This document shows positions 18,592 through 28,720 of a stretch of DNA of 64,000 bases, in pieces. Where the stretch lies: assembly GCA_018806915.1 (NCBI GenBank), contig JAGKQI010000083.1:434001-498000 (forward strand), given 5' to 3'. Both the position numbers and the translations under genes were made by a program. Positions within the stretch are counted from its first letter, which is position 1; the number at the start of each line of letters is the position of its first letter. The notes beneath the pieces were generated by a model, which searched no databases, had not been told where the DNA came from, and saw only the letters and a program-made list of their open reading frames with translations. This stretch comes from Phytophthora colocasiae (lineage: Eukaryota; Oomycota; Peronosporomycetes; Peronosporales; Peronosporaceae).

Positions 18592-21159
18592 TACTTCAGA
18601 GGCTACTAGCGCCTGACCACCAGGACAGAGCCTGACGGTCGAACTGATGCGGGCGGAGTACACTTCTTCCACGCGCGGTGATCCGAGCGAGAACACTTCG
18701 TCCGTGTCCTTCAGAGTAACAGTGTTCGAGTCCAGATCAATCACTGCTCTGAACGTCTTGAGTGAGTCGGTTCCGAGTATCACATCCACATGCATTCGCT
18801 CGACTACTACGAACGGTCGAGTTACTTCCACTGACCCGAGTCTCAGGGGTAAGTCGATGATACCACCTATTTTCAGAGCGTGGCCGGACACACCGTTCAA
18901 GTTCCCAGAGTAGGTCCTTAAAGGGGCGTCGGCTCGGCCGATGCGTCGTAGTACCTTACGATCGATCAGGCTGACGACTGCTCCCGAGTCGATCAGTATC
19001 TCGACGGGCACGCAGTCGACGGATCCAGCCGAGACAGCTTCCACTCCACAGACTGACCCGATTACTCGTTTCCCTTCCGGAACGACACTCTCCTCATCCG
19101 CTTCGTCAGGCTTCTCAGTCTCGACTAGTCCGGGTTTCGGTCGGTCTCTCTCAGGTGGGGGCTCGGGAGGTACGGGTTCGGCTACCACGTATGCGTAATC
19201 GTACACGCTGTCCGAGCACTCCCTAGTGTAGACGGGTCCGAGTTCTTCGGCAACCTCACTAGTTAGAGAGGTACCGTCGAACCGGACTCGCTTAGGGGAG
19301 CGAATCTTCGCAGAAGGGAGAGCAGCTAGTTGACACACTTCACAACGTCCTTCACGTTCCTGTAGTTTGGCCCGGATGAGAGGACCGTCCCCATGGTACT
19401 TCTTCACTATCGTCTTCAGGATATGCTTCATCACGGGTCCACTCATTACTCTGTAGTAGGGAGCCACTTTAGCCAACGCTCGCTCGTCGAGGTCAGTACC
19501 CTCGAAGTCGACCTCAGGTAGGACGTAGTCGGGTAGTAGTAACGATCCACAGTCTACACATACGGCATTCGCTTTTTCTTCTTCCTTGACTAGGTAGTAG
19601 ACCGTTCGGTTAGCCAACGCACGCCACTTAGGATCTAGACGTCGGCTGCGACGCGCAGAGACCGATACAGCGCTCACGGCACTTGACGGAGACCCATTCA
19701 GGTCTATCGCCACATTAGCGATTACAGCCTCCTCAGTAGACGGGGTAGGCGGTAACTCGTAGGTTACTCCACCATCGTCTATTTTTGGAGTAGACGCCGT
19801 CTCTCCACCCCCAACGTCTCGTTCGTCGGAGTCTTCATCTACTACCCTGTGTTCAGTACGACTACTCGTCGTCGACTTACCCAGGTCGCTGAAGTCCCGG
19901 TTGGCACGCTTGGCCGCACCAGTTGTGGCCAAGGTTTTTCGGTACCAGTCCAGCCAGTACTCAGGGGATGAGAGTACACCCGGTGACGACTCACGGGTGC
20001 GTGCCAACACTTCTTTCTCGATCCCCAACACAGTGCTCAAGTCCTCGAGTGACATCTCGCCCAGTTGCGCCGAATTCTCCTTAACTCGCTTTTTAAGTTC
20101 CACTTCATCTAAAGGAAAGAGTCGCTCCTCTAGTTCCTTGTCGTATTCTTCTCTCTCAGTCTCCACGCCTAAGTCCAGTCCTTCAGTCAGCTCATCCAAT
20201 TCTCCAGCAGAAAATACTCTCTCATGTTCCTTCGTCTCCTCTTGAGTAGCTTCGTTGATGCTCGCCTCACCCCCACCAGTTCCATCGGTGGTAGACGTCA
20301 CATCCGCAGTTCGGTCCGGTAATATACACCCGCTCTCATCAGGAGACACTTCAAAAGCGTCAGTAGCAGTACTCGCCTTGCCCCCACCAGTCCCGTCGGT
20401 GGTAGGCGTCACATCTTCTTCGTCATCTAGTTCTTCGTCTGGTTCATCGGAAGCCACTTCAGGGCCGGCTTCGGTAGTGGTCGACTCACTGTCTCTCGTT
20501 GGGGTTGTCGGCAACTCTTTAATTCTCGTAGGGGTTATCGTCGACTCTTCAATTCTCGTAGGGGTTACTTTTTCTTCAATTCTCGTAGGGGTATTCATCG
20601 ACTCACTTATTTCATCCGGCTGCTCCTCCCTAGGAGCTACTTCTTCTTCGTAACTGTTTGTCTCTTCATCCACACTCTCGCTCATTTCATCATTCACATC
20701 CACATTAGGCTCGAAAATACTGTCATCAAAACCCAGGCGGTCACTTCCATTTTCAGTCTCGTTCACTCTCGTAGTTCCGTTCGCTTTAGTCGTCCAGTCA
20801 CATTTAACCACTTTAGGTTTCCGAAGGGGAGATCTCCTATAACTAGGATCAGACCTCCCAGTACTCCCTCTAGTCGGACGGTCATCCTGGTGTAGCTCAA
20901 AGTAGGGATCTTTCATCAGGTCTCCCACATAAGCTGTCACCGTACACTTTTCTTCATCATCACACTTTTCATCCACATCATTCACAGTCTCATTCACAGT
21001 CTCATTCACTTCAATTTCCATCAGTTCACTCTTCACAGTTCCCACAGAGGCCACCGAGGCCGTACACCTAGTAGATGTACGACGTTTAGTGTCTCTCGTC
21101 AAGTCGTCTAGCTGGCAGGAGGAAGGCACGACTCCTTCCTTCCCTTCCTCCAGCCCCCT
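18589..21159 (-). pseudogene. Gypsy-1 pol N-terminal region with aspartic protease
   Basis: The frame continues from gag without a frame change, separated only by a TGA at 21160-21162. The first 400 residues are acidic and repetitive, with several TPTRIEE-type repeats. A Cys pair region follows (CVDCGSLLLPDY, later CEVCQLA) and resembles a small zinc-binding module. The retropepsin has VEILIDSGAVVSLIDRKVL as its active site and HVDVILGTDSLKTF as its second hallmark. It ends RLCPGGQALVASEV then stop, created by loss of the protease-RT linker. Confidence 0.85.
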
Positions 21160-23571
21160 TCATTGTCGACCAGCGCTAGCAGTCGACGTCCCAGAGTTCG
21201 ACTTCTGAGCTAGTTGACTGAGCATTTCACGCGTAGGACAGTTCGCAACGACATGACCATCTCCTCCACACAAGAAACACGCCCGAGAACCTCGACGGTA
21301 CTGGTCGTTCGAGCGAGAGTTCGAGTTGTAGTTAGTCGACGGCGGCTGGTTAGACTGTTGAGGACGCTGGTAGATTCGAGGTTGCTCGCACTCGACGTTG
21401 ATGTGACCCGCTGTCTGACAGTTTGTACAGACTGAGTTGTTCCGGCGACAGTTCAGACGACTACACCCTAGGGTGTGACAGCGACCACACACTATGTGTC
21501 CCTCTTGGGTATACAGGTCTGGACCCTGACGGATACCTCTCATCGGAGTAGCCGGTAAGGCTGAAGTAGACGGTTGAGACGGTACAGCGTATACTCCTTG
21601 AGTCGTGTTCGGAGCCAACTGGTACTGGACGGCGGCTACTGGAGGGGTAGTCTGAGACGCTTGAGTCTGTTGCTGAACCAGCAAGTTCTGAGTCTGCTGC
21701 ATCATAGCGAGCATCTGCTTCATCATGTCGTCGTCGGCTGACTTCTTAGGTGGCTCGTCGGCGAAATCCTTATCATCCTCCACAGGCAAGTGCTGATTCT
21801 TGTACAGCAGCACAGCCACTGCCTGAGGGATCGAGTTCACCAGAGAGGTGTCCAGAGTGTTTCTCCACTGCTTGTTCCGTAGTCCAGACAGGAAGTACTG
21901 GTACCTCATCTCAGGGTCGAAGTATTGTGCAGCATCACACAGACTCGAGATCAAGTCACCCCACACTTCAGCAGACATCCCACGAGAGCGCTTCGTCTTC
22001 TTCAGTCGCTCGATCATCTGCAGAGGAGTCTGACAGATGAACTGGTTATGGAATCGGGTACGAAGTGTATCGAAGTCATTGATCTGCGAGTACGTCCACC
22101 ACTCTTCACCAGTCTTACCCTTCAGACACTCCCTGAAAGCACTCAAACGAAGCGAACCGTCGAGTCCCTCAGTAGCCCTCTCAAAGTCGTTCCAAAAAGT
22201 TCGAGCCTTGTCGACCGAAGCACTGTCTGAGTAGAAGGGTTGGATCATCCGGATAGCGTTCTTGATGTTCGAAGGCATCCCGACGGGTTGAGGTCTAGTC
22301 ACTTGACTCGCCGTCTGAGAGTAGACGGGAGGGAGTTGGTTGGGGTAAGAACCCATACCAACGACAGGAGGCTGACCCATCGACGAAGTCATCGGTACAC
22401 TAGGAGTAGATGTCAGGGGGACGGGCAGCGAAGGTCGTTGAGTAGACGGATTCGAAATCACAGGATACATCGAGTGGGCAGTAGACGGTGGTTGGCTCGG
22501 GTACACAGGGTGAGGCGGCGGAAGCCCAGTAGTCGCAGGAGTAACTTGGACCCCCGGAGTCACATGTGGGTACGAACCAGTCATCGGAGGTTGCACAGGA
22601 GTAGTTGTCTGGGCGACGGGTGTTGGATTCCCGTACGAGAAGCCCGCCACAGTAGACCATCCCACAGGCTGGATAAAGGGGCTGTTCAGTCCAGTCCCAG
22701 GTACTCCAGGAGTAGCTCCAATCGTGACATTCTGGTAACTCGCTATAGCAGACCGGTTAGACTGAGGGGCACTAGCGGCAGGAGTCACTACGGGAGTAAG
22801 AGTTGATGGCCAACCAGTGTTCACACTTGGTTGAGTCGCTGGTAGTTGACTACCCCATCCAGTAGGGAGTACTCCGGTCGGGTTCGAGGCTGTTCCCAGG
22901 TTACTTTCGACATTCAAAGAGTAGCCCATAGGTGCACTGGCAGGGATCGCACTGTCCTGAACAGAGGTAGCCGGAGACTGCGAAGGAGGGTCAATAGCCA
23001 AGGAGTATCGGGATCGCACAGGCTGTTGAGTTGTCAGTAGATCAGGATTCATAGTAGTCGTAGGTGCCAGTGGTAGCCAGGTTTGACCTGTAGAGGGGTC
23101 TACTTCAGGCTCGTAACGCGGGACCGTCCCAGGAGGGACACTCGGAACCGCGGCAAATCCAGTCTCGGGTTGGTTCGATGCGAAGGTAGGTCTCACAGTA
23201 GCTGGGGAGCTACTCTCGTCGGGTCTCAGGCCTCCGGTCCGAGGTTCAGAGATGCTTCGTACTAGTCTCGGTCGGGGCGGTTCAGGTCGGTTCGAACCTA
23301 AGGCGGCTCTACGAACGATGGACTGGACGGAGCTAAGGCCTGCAACCGTAGTCAAATCAGGTCGTCCGAGGAGAGTACTTCCTCCACTCAACCATGCAGG
23401 AGCAGACCATCCAGTGCTTCCACCCGAGTCGACGGGGACTGAGGTGGCTGTCGACTGCTCTCTTCCAGTACCAAACCACGCAGTAGATGGGTCTTCAGCG
23501 CGTCTACTCCCACTTGACATAGGACTGCCGTCGTCTTCGTCGAGTCCGCCGAGTGGACCGAACGAGGACAT
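21160..23571 (-). CDS. Gypsy-1 Gag (803 aa from first ATG)
   Basis: A long Pro/Ser/Thr-rich N-terminal region (about 430 residues) precedes a retrotrans_gag capsid-like domain: AIRMIQPFYSDSASVDKART, GKTGEEWWTYSQI, FDTLRTRFHNQFICQTPLQM. It ends with two zinc-knuckle-like Cys/His clusters, a degenerate CTNCQTAGHINVEC and CFLCGGDGHVVANC. The frame is fully open. A GTG-initiated extension to 23664 exists, but the first ATG is at 23571. Gag would assemble the particle and bind genomic RNA. The stop is TGA in the context CAA TGA AGG GGG, with pol continuing in the same frame. Confidence 0.85.
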   Translation of the reverse strand: MSSFGPLGGLDEDDGSPMSSGSRRAEDPSTAWFGTGREQSTATSVPVDSGGSTGWSAPAWLSGGSTLLGRPDLTTVAGLSSVQSIVRRAALGSNRPEPPRPRLVRSISEPRTGGLRPDESSSPATVRPTFASNQPETGFAAVPSVPPGTVPRYEPEVDPSTGQTWLPLAPTTTMNPDLLTTQQPVRSRYSLAIDPPSQSPATSVQDSAIPASAPMGYSLNVESNLGTASNPTGVLPTGWGSQLPATQPSVNTGWPSTLTPVVTPAASAPQSNRSAIASYQNVTIGATPGVPGTGLNSPFIQPVGWSTVAGFSYGNPTPVAQTTTPVQPPMTGSYPHVTPGVQVTPATTGLPPPHPVYPSQPPSTAHSMYPVISNPSTQRPSLPVPLTSTPSVPMTSSMGQPPVVGMGSYPNQLPPVYSQTASQVTRPQPVGMPSNIKNAIRMIQPFYSDSASVDKARTFWNDFERATEGLDGSLRLSAFRECLKGKTGEEWWTYSQINDFDTLRTRFHNQFICQTPLQMIERLKKTKRSRGMSAEVWGDLISSLCDAAQYFDPEMRYQYFLSGLRNKQWRNTLDTSLVNSIPQAVAVLLYKNQHLPVEDDKDFADEPPKKSADDDMMKQMLAMMQQTQNLLVQQQTQASQTTPPVAAVQYQLAPNTTQGVYAVPSQPSTSALPATPMRGIRQGPDLYTQEGHIVCGRCHTLGCSRLNCRRNNSVCTNCQTAGHINVECEQPRIYQRPQQSNQPPSTNYNSNSRSNDQYRRGSRACFLCGGDGHVVANCPTREMLSQLAQKSNSGTSTASAGRQ

Positions 23572-23959
23572 CTCGATCTCAGGTTCTTCTTCTCCTTCGG
23601 TAGACTTGTGTTCAGGGACCTGTAGCACTCCCGCCCAGGTGATCCACTCCCAGATCCGATACACGCCTGTGGTTAGAGTAGATGTAGATGTAGATGGAGA
23701 CTGTCTTCACTTAGCAACTCGCTTCGGAGCTAGTCCGCTTGCTTTGAAGGTACTTCCGAGTAGGCCTTGGTCCCGTCCTGAGTGTAGTCGCCGAGAACCT
23801 CCCTAGTTGACCCCTGTCGAACTAGCAGTGACGCGATCTCCCACTCTTCGTTGAGAGTAGTCTTCTTCGGCGGGTGTCCTTGGCAGCAGCGTACTCCTTC
23901 GTCGGCGCTCACTTAGCAGACCTTTCTCCAGTGGACAACTACCCTGCTTCTCCACCACT
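23572..23959 (-). other. Gypsy-1 5' leader and primer-binding region
   Basis: This lies between the 5' LTR and the gag ATG. Directly inside the LTR the minus strand reads AGTGGTGGAGAAGCAGGG, the expected place for a tRNA primer-binding site starting TGG. The primer tRNA was not identified. Confidence 0.5.
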
Positions 23960-24343
23960 TGTCGTATATCCGGTTAAGGGTCGAGTAGTTGCGGACTGTT
24001 AGCGAGTAGGTCTGGGCGGGGAGCTTAGGGAATACGTAAAATGCAAACTTCTTTCTTCTTGTTTTTGGGTTGTTCTTAACTTGGTAGATACACGACTGAC
24101 TAGATTTCTGGGCGGTCTGGACCAGCACTTGTAGGGATGACACCTCACCGGAGTAGAAGAGCATTGAGACTAGGCATGACATCCGTCCTCTCACGATAGT
24201 ATGATGGCAGACGAGGCAGTAGTAGATGAGAGATACCTCCAAACTGGACCTCAGACACGGACAGTAGGCGACGTGGGACAAGGCCCCGGGACATAGTGCG
24301 CGCCCGACGCTGGTTCACACACTATATTCCCGGGTACGGGACA
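23960..24343 (-). repeat. Gypsy-1 LTR (5' copy, minus orientation)
   Basis: 384 bp, TGTCCC...ACGACA on the minus strand, nearly identical to 13653-14036. Outside it lies CTTT (minus strand; 24344-24347 on plus reads AAAG), the putative target duplication. Confidence 0.88.
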
Positions 24344-24723
24344 AAAGACGCGTATCAATGTTTTCACCTTTGGTGAGGTATATTGGTTTCACTTAGCTAG
24401 TACTCTAACTAACGACTACGGTAGTGTAGTAGCAGTACTAGGCAGAATAACCGTAGCGTTACATTGTAAGAAAAGGATCCATCGATTCAACGGCACCTGA
24501 TCCAGTGGGGAACAACGTTTCACGTGTACAAGTACATTTTGGTAGAGTACTTGTCCGTCCATAAATAATTGCCAACGTGATCAACACGTTCAAATAAAAA
24601 TACTTCCGGATATCGTCGCTTTGTCCCCGGCGTTTCAAGGTGGAAATATTCCGAGTGAGTACTTCAGGCCTCTTCATAATCCATTCCATCTCAACACTTC
24701 CTCTAGTTCGAAACTCAATAGTT
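24344..24723. other. Upstream region of the channel gene
   Basis: Non-coding between the Gypsy-1 LTR and ATG 24724. The CCATCTCAACACTTCC block at about 24684-24699 is conserved in the relic at 9.7 kb, so it probably belongs to the transcribed leader or core promoter. An upstream in-frame ATG at 24640 is not favoured. Confidence 0.4.
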
Positions 24724-26871
24724 ATGGGATCCGCTCCACCGTCGCCTTCTAACACCTCCATTACGCGCCCTCCCATCGCCAAACACCCTAGCTCCCCCAA
24801 TCTTCTTAAACAGTCGAGTTCGAGCAGAAACCTAAACAAAATGAACGAAAAAGCAGCGACACATGACGCGATGATGAAGAAGTTCAACCTCCGTAAGATG
24901 TCAGACAGTGTGGGCATCCCGTCCAAGTTCAGTCGGGGCAGTGAAGTAGTCATTGACAAAGCCATTGGGCGAAAACTGCAACGGAATCGCCGCTTTTCTC
25001 TCGGTCGTTCCTTACGATCAATGACGGCAGTCAAAGCGAGACGGAACTTTTTCCGTATGGTTACGTCCCCAATCACGCCTAAAAGTTGGCCGTCGACTTT
25101 CCATGGGATCCTGATGCTCGCGGTATATCACTTCCAGCTCATCTATTTGCCTTTCTTTTCTAGTTATTTCCTGAATGGGTCTTTCAGCACCACAATAACT
25201 GCTATTGTGTTGGAATCCATCTTTTTAGTGGACTTACTGCTGAATTTCATCACGGCGTACGTGAAACAAGGCGTTCTCATCATTTCGCGACGTAAGATTG
25301 CGTGGAATTACATCCGGAAATGGTTTGTCTTTGACCAGTTGTCAGCCTTTCCACTCCAGTTGATTTACTATGTTTGGACTGGTAAATTCACACAAAACGC
25401 AGTACGAGCTGTGCAAATTACTCTGATCGTCCTTCGTTTACTCCGAGTGAGTCTAATTGAGAGAGGAGTGCTAGTTAGTCGCGTTCTGATGGCAACGCGA
25501 TTCACTGAATGGGTCCGTTACTCCCGATATTCCCATCTCCTTGGAATTGCCAAGCTGATGTGGCTCGTACTACTCATCGCACACTACATGGCGTGCTTCT
25601 GGCACGTCGTTTCTGGTCGGGAAGCTGTCACTTCACAGACTCAAACCGTTGGGGAAAAATACGTAGCCGATTACTACTACGCGGTGAGTCTCATCCACGG
25701 CCAGGGCAACGCAGGAAGCACTGTAAATGAGAATTTATTTTCCAGTATTGCTATCATTGGGGGGTCTGTTATTCTGGCTATTGTCTTCGGTAACGTTGCG
25801 ATGCTCATATCGAACTTTAACGCGAATATTACCAACTTCCACCGAAAAATGGAGGCTGTGTACGAAACAATGGAGAAAATGGATCTACCTTTGAGACTAC
25901 GAGAGCGAGTGAATGAATATTATATACATGTGTGGCAGGAATATGAATCTCTTGACGGAAATATCAACAAGTTCCAAAAAGAACTAACACACACTCTTTG
26001 GATCGAGATCGGGCTGTACAAACACATGGATTTAATCGCTCAAGTCCCATTCTGGAACAACTGTAGCCCAGATTTCCTAACTCAGATCGTTCTAAACCTC
26101 GGCGTTCGTGTATATATGCCAGATGACTACGTCGTTCGACGTCGGGAGATCGGAAGTGAAATGATGATGATCAACAGAGGCTTCTGTAAGCTTTCTAAAC
26201 CTTCGACAACTACTAAAACGGATAACGAAGGGGTCTCAATGAGTAGTTTAATACACAGCCTCTATCAAACAGAGCCTATGGATATCAACGAAGTCAGTTC
26301 GGACGAGGACGGCAGCAGTGATGGCTTCAGTTTGGACGATGAGGGGCAGAACCTCATTAACGCTGTGATGTTCGGATCATCAAGCTCCAAGAGCTACTCT
26401 AAAGACGCAGTGGGCGTTTATACGAACACTAGGGACTTCATGGATGTCCGTCGTTTCCGGAATTATCACCAAAGACGCTTGAGTTATCCGGAAGGAGCTG
26501 AAAAGAAGGCGCAAACGTACCAGGAGTACATGCATCCAGGCCAGGCTTTTGGAGAAATGAGTCTCCTGATGAACTACAAACGAACAGCCAACATCCGAGC
26601 TATTACTTTTGTCGAAATGTGCGTTTTAAGCCGAAATGACTTCCAGAATATCATCTCCAGATATCCTGAAGACCGTCGAAGTGTTCTGACGTCCATGCTG
26701 GAGAACTGTATCGAGTCGAATGTGATTCCATTCCCTTGGGAAAGTATCGTAAAGGCGGCCGTGGCCAAGCGCTGTACAAGCGGCAAAGCAGACATCGCTC
26801 CCGCGAATGTGGTCGCTACGATGACGTCAAAAAAGGCTGCTCGTATTCTGGTAGATCCGATCGAACGCTGA
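24724..26871 (+). CDS. Cyclic-nucleotide-gated / EAG-type six-TM cation channel with unusual pore (715 aa)
   Basis: A basic N-terminus of about 120 residues leads into six membrane segments. S1 is near 128 (ILMLAVYHFQLIYLPFF). S4 is Arg-rich (AVQITLIVLRLLRVSLIERG). S5 is near 278 (LMWLVLLIAHYMACFWHVV), S6 near 340. The pore loop reads YYYAVSLIHGQGNAGST, so GQG stands where K+ channels have GYG. A C-linker follows (EAVYETMEKMDLPLRLRERV). The cyclic-nucleotide-binding domain is split by an acidic insertion at roughly 490-590. Its phosphate-binding cassette FGEMSLLMNYKRTANIRA near 609 keeps the GE...RTA core. The start at 24724 is chosen because a duplicate 5' end at 9.7 kb conserves this ATG and its context. 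It is probably a plasma or flagellar membrane channel. Ion selectivity is uncertain. Confidence 0.85.
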   Translation: MGSAPPSPSNTSITRPPIAKHPSSPNLLKQSSSSRNLNKMNEKAATHDAMMKKFNLRKMSDSVGIPSKFSRGSEVVIDKAIGRKLQRNRRFSLGRSLRSMTAVKARRNFFRMVTSPITPKSWPSTFHGILMLAVYHFQLIYLPFFSSYFLNGSFSTTITAIVLESIFLVDLLLNFITAYVKQGVLIISRRKIAWNYIRKWFVFDQLSAFPLQLIYYVWTGKFTQNAVRAVQITLIVLRLLRVSLIERGVLVSRVLMATRFTEWVRYSRYSHLLGIAKLMWLVLLIAHYMACFWHVVSGREAVTSQTQTVGEKYVADYYYAVSLIHGQGNAGSTVNENLFSSIAIIGGSVILAIVFGNVAMLISNFNANITNFHRKMEAVYETMEKMDLPLRLRERVNEYYIHVWQEYESLDGNINKFQKELTHTLWIEIGLYKHMDLIAQVPFWNNCSPDFLTQIVLNLGVRVYMPDDYVVRRREIGSEMMMINRGFCKLSKPSTTTKTDNEGVSMSSLIHSLYQTEPMDINEVSSDEDGSSDGFSLDDEGQNLINAVMFGSSSSKSYSKDAVGVYTNTRDFMDVRRFRNYHQRRLSYPEGAEKKAQTYQEYMHPGQAFGEMSLLMNYKRTANIRAITFVEMCVLSRNDFQNIISRYPEDRRSVLTSMLENCIESNVIPFPWESIVKAAVAKRCTSGKADIAPANVVATMTSKKAARILVDPIER

Positions 26872-27020
26872 ATAGCCTCCAGAATATCGTCCAGAACTTG
26901 ACAGATAACGTTAAAGCTCTTCAGCAAGAAGTAAGAGATCTAAAGCGAGAGATTCCTAGGTGTTGCAGATGTGAAAGGGGTTCCAGACATACCGTTGTTA
27001 GTCAGGAGCATTCTTCCCTC

Positions 27021-28317
27021 AGAGGGGTCTCCAAAAATGTGTTGTTATTGAAAAAGGGGTATTATTGTAGGGGGACAATAAGGGAGGGAGCGGCCATCTC
27101 AATATTTGGCACTTACGCAATTATTGAAAAGGGGGTCTCTATCTACTTCTTACAGATTAAGAACTACGGTTTTAGAGATCTGCTTCTTCTTCGTTGTCGT
27201 CCTCAACTGCGCGTTTCACGGCGTTCGAAATCACTTCGTCCGTCACTAAGTCCCAGTTCATCTTCAGGTAAAGTAAGGTCTCGAGCGTCTCATGACTGAT
27301 GCTTTTCCGAAGATACCCCAGCATGCACTTAATCTTGGAGAAAAGACGCTCTACTTGTACCGAAGTGGCTGGCAGCCACGTGAGATCCGAGTATATTGAT
27401 GCCTCCTTTACGCGCAGTGCAGCTCGAATGTTGATCGACTCCATCACTTCTTTTCCTGTACGCCGTCGTTTTTTGCCTGATGTCTCCAAGTTGGTTTCCG
27501 GTTCTTCTTGGATACGGCGCCGTTTTGCCTTCTTACTGGCAGATTTTGCAGCGCGTGCTACTACAATTTCTGGGCGGATGAGTCTAGCCAGCGTTGCGGC
27601 TTCTTTGGTGGTTAGGACAGAATCCTGATTATTTTGTACCTTCACGACAGCTCTTTCAAAGTCCTTGGACTGAATAATGGTGGCTTCGGTTGATAGGCGT
27701 GTCTTCATCTCTGGAAACTCTAACAACAGCTCGTCAAAAATATCACGTACCAGGCTCAAAGAGATTTTGTCGGTTTGTAGCTTCTGCGTTGTCGAATCTA
27801 GTATCTTCAGGTCCTCCAAGAGCTGCATGATCTGAACGTGTTCCTCTGCGGATGGCAAGAAGTCGACAATGGGTTTGCGCCGATAGTCTGAATCCGGTAC
27901 GTCCTTGAGGTTATGATAGCCGCGACTTCGGTCCTGAAAGATGAAGGTGTTGCATCCGTTGCAGGTTCTTCCTCCGCTTGTTTGGTCTCGATACATCAAC
28001 GAACAGATCTCCTTGTTCGAGAGACCAGGGTCTAAGGTAGCCATGGATGACGAGGGTGAACAAGTTGAGTAGAAGAGTGTTGGACTTGGTTCGCAAAATC
28101 GGAAATGCCAGCATGAGAGTGGCTGTGGTCCCCGGCACGGTATAACGCCCACCGGGAGAGGTTTCGAGGACTGCTTTACTCCTCGACTCTTACCGGATCT
28201 TTATAGTATCTTATAAGTTGAAGTTGACAATAATATTGTCAATTAAGGGTATCAATAAGGGATTGAGACGCCTCCAGCCCCGTCAATCCCTAATCCCTAC
28301 TTATTTGGAGAGCCCTG
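27021..28317. mobile_element. hAT DNA transposon with internally deleted transposase
   Basis: The ends are AGAGGGGTCTCCAAAAATG (left; CAG if the shared C is counted) and, inverted, CAGGGCTCTCCAAATAAG (right). CTTCCCTC at 27013-27020 and 28318-28325 forms the 8-bp target duplication typical of hAT elements. It is inserted into the zipper-like repeat, whose sequence continues on both sides. Confidence 0.78.
27172..28044 (-). CDS. hAT transposase remnant: BED-type finger fused to C-terminal dimerisation domain (290 aa)
   Basis: From ATG 28042-28044 the N-terminus shows a BED-finger-like stretch (SNKEICSLMYRDQTSGGRTC, NGCNTFIF). The C-terminus carries the hAT dimerisation motif (LPATSVQVERLFSKIKCMLG, SHETLETLLYLKMNW). 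Between them only about 190 residues remain, so most of the RNase-H-like catalytic region is missing. A full hAT transposase is 600-800 residues. The frame is open and could yield a DNA-binding, dimerising protein without catalysis. The longer frame to 28152 has no clear start advantage. Confidence 0.75.
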   Translation of the reverse strand: MATLDPGLSNKEICSLMYRDQTSGGRTCNGCNTFIFQDRSRGYHNLKDVPDSDYRRKPIVDFLPSAEEHVQIMQLLEDLKILDSTTQKLQTDKISLSLVRDIFDELLLEFPEMKTRLSTEATIIQSKDFERAVVKVQNNQDSVLTTKEAATLARLIRPEIVVARAAKSASKKAKRRRIQEEPETNLETSGKKRRRTGKEVMESINIRAALRVKEASIYSDLTWLPATSVQVERLFSKIKCMLGYLRKSISHETLETLLYLKMNWDLVTDEVISNAVKRAVEDDNEEEADL

Positions 28318-28720
28318 CTTCCCTCTCTAGTTCTTCTACCGAAGCCCAAAACGCATCACTTGCCCCACGGAGAATCGGGAGTGAAATGGTTGACGAAGTG
28401 GTTCCACCGACGCCGAACGAACAGGATTATACAGGAGTTGGCGGCACAACTGTGGGATATACTAGTCACGTTGTCGGTCCGTTTACGAGTAGCCCGTAGC
28501 AAAGAACTTAGCGGATCAATTGTGGAAAAGAAGAAGTGCGAGTGGCAGCGATATGCTGAAACACACCGACGATGAACAATATGCGGCTAGAATACGACGA
28601 GAACTGTGATCACGCCTAAGTCTTCCAACTGAAGTGGCGAGGATACAAGATGGACTTCCATCGTAGTCACGACTGTGATAAATGTGGACGGTACAATATG
28701 ACGAACGGTTATTTAAAATA

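Larger units (their letters stand above)
26877..28720 (+). repeat. Degenerate leucine-zipper-like repeat, copy 1, split by a hAT element
   Basis: Directly after the channel stop, a frame reads SLQNIVQNLTDNVKALQQEV then RDLKRE, a heptad-type coiled coil like the zipper half of oomycete bZIP proteins (inferred). It continues to about 27010 and resumes at 28318 after a hAT insertion, with SSSTEAQNASLAPRRIGSEM and VDEVVPPTPNEQD. The tail to about 28720 matches 30611-30810. It is related throughout to the copy at 30195-30810. It is a decayed gene copy or repeat, not a functional gene. Confidence 0.65.

Noticed and set aside
18647..19198. Plus-strand Ser-rich frames over the Gypsy-1 protease and linker
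   Set aside because: They are antisense to clear protease motifs (DSGA, LGTDSL).
24459..25076. Minus-strand 205-codon frame over the channel start
   Set aside because: It is antisense to the channel N-terminus, which is supported by the conserved duplicate at 9.7 kb.
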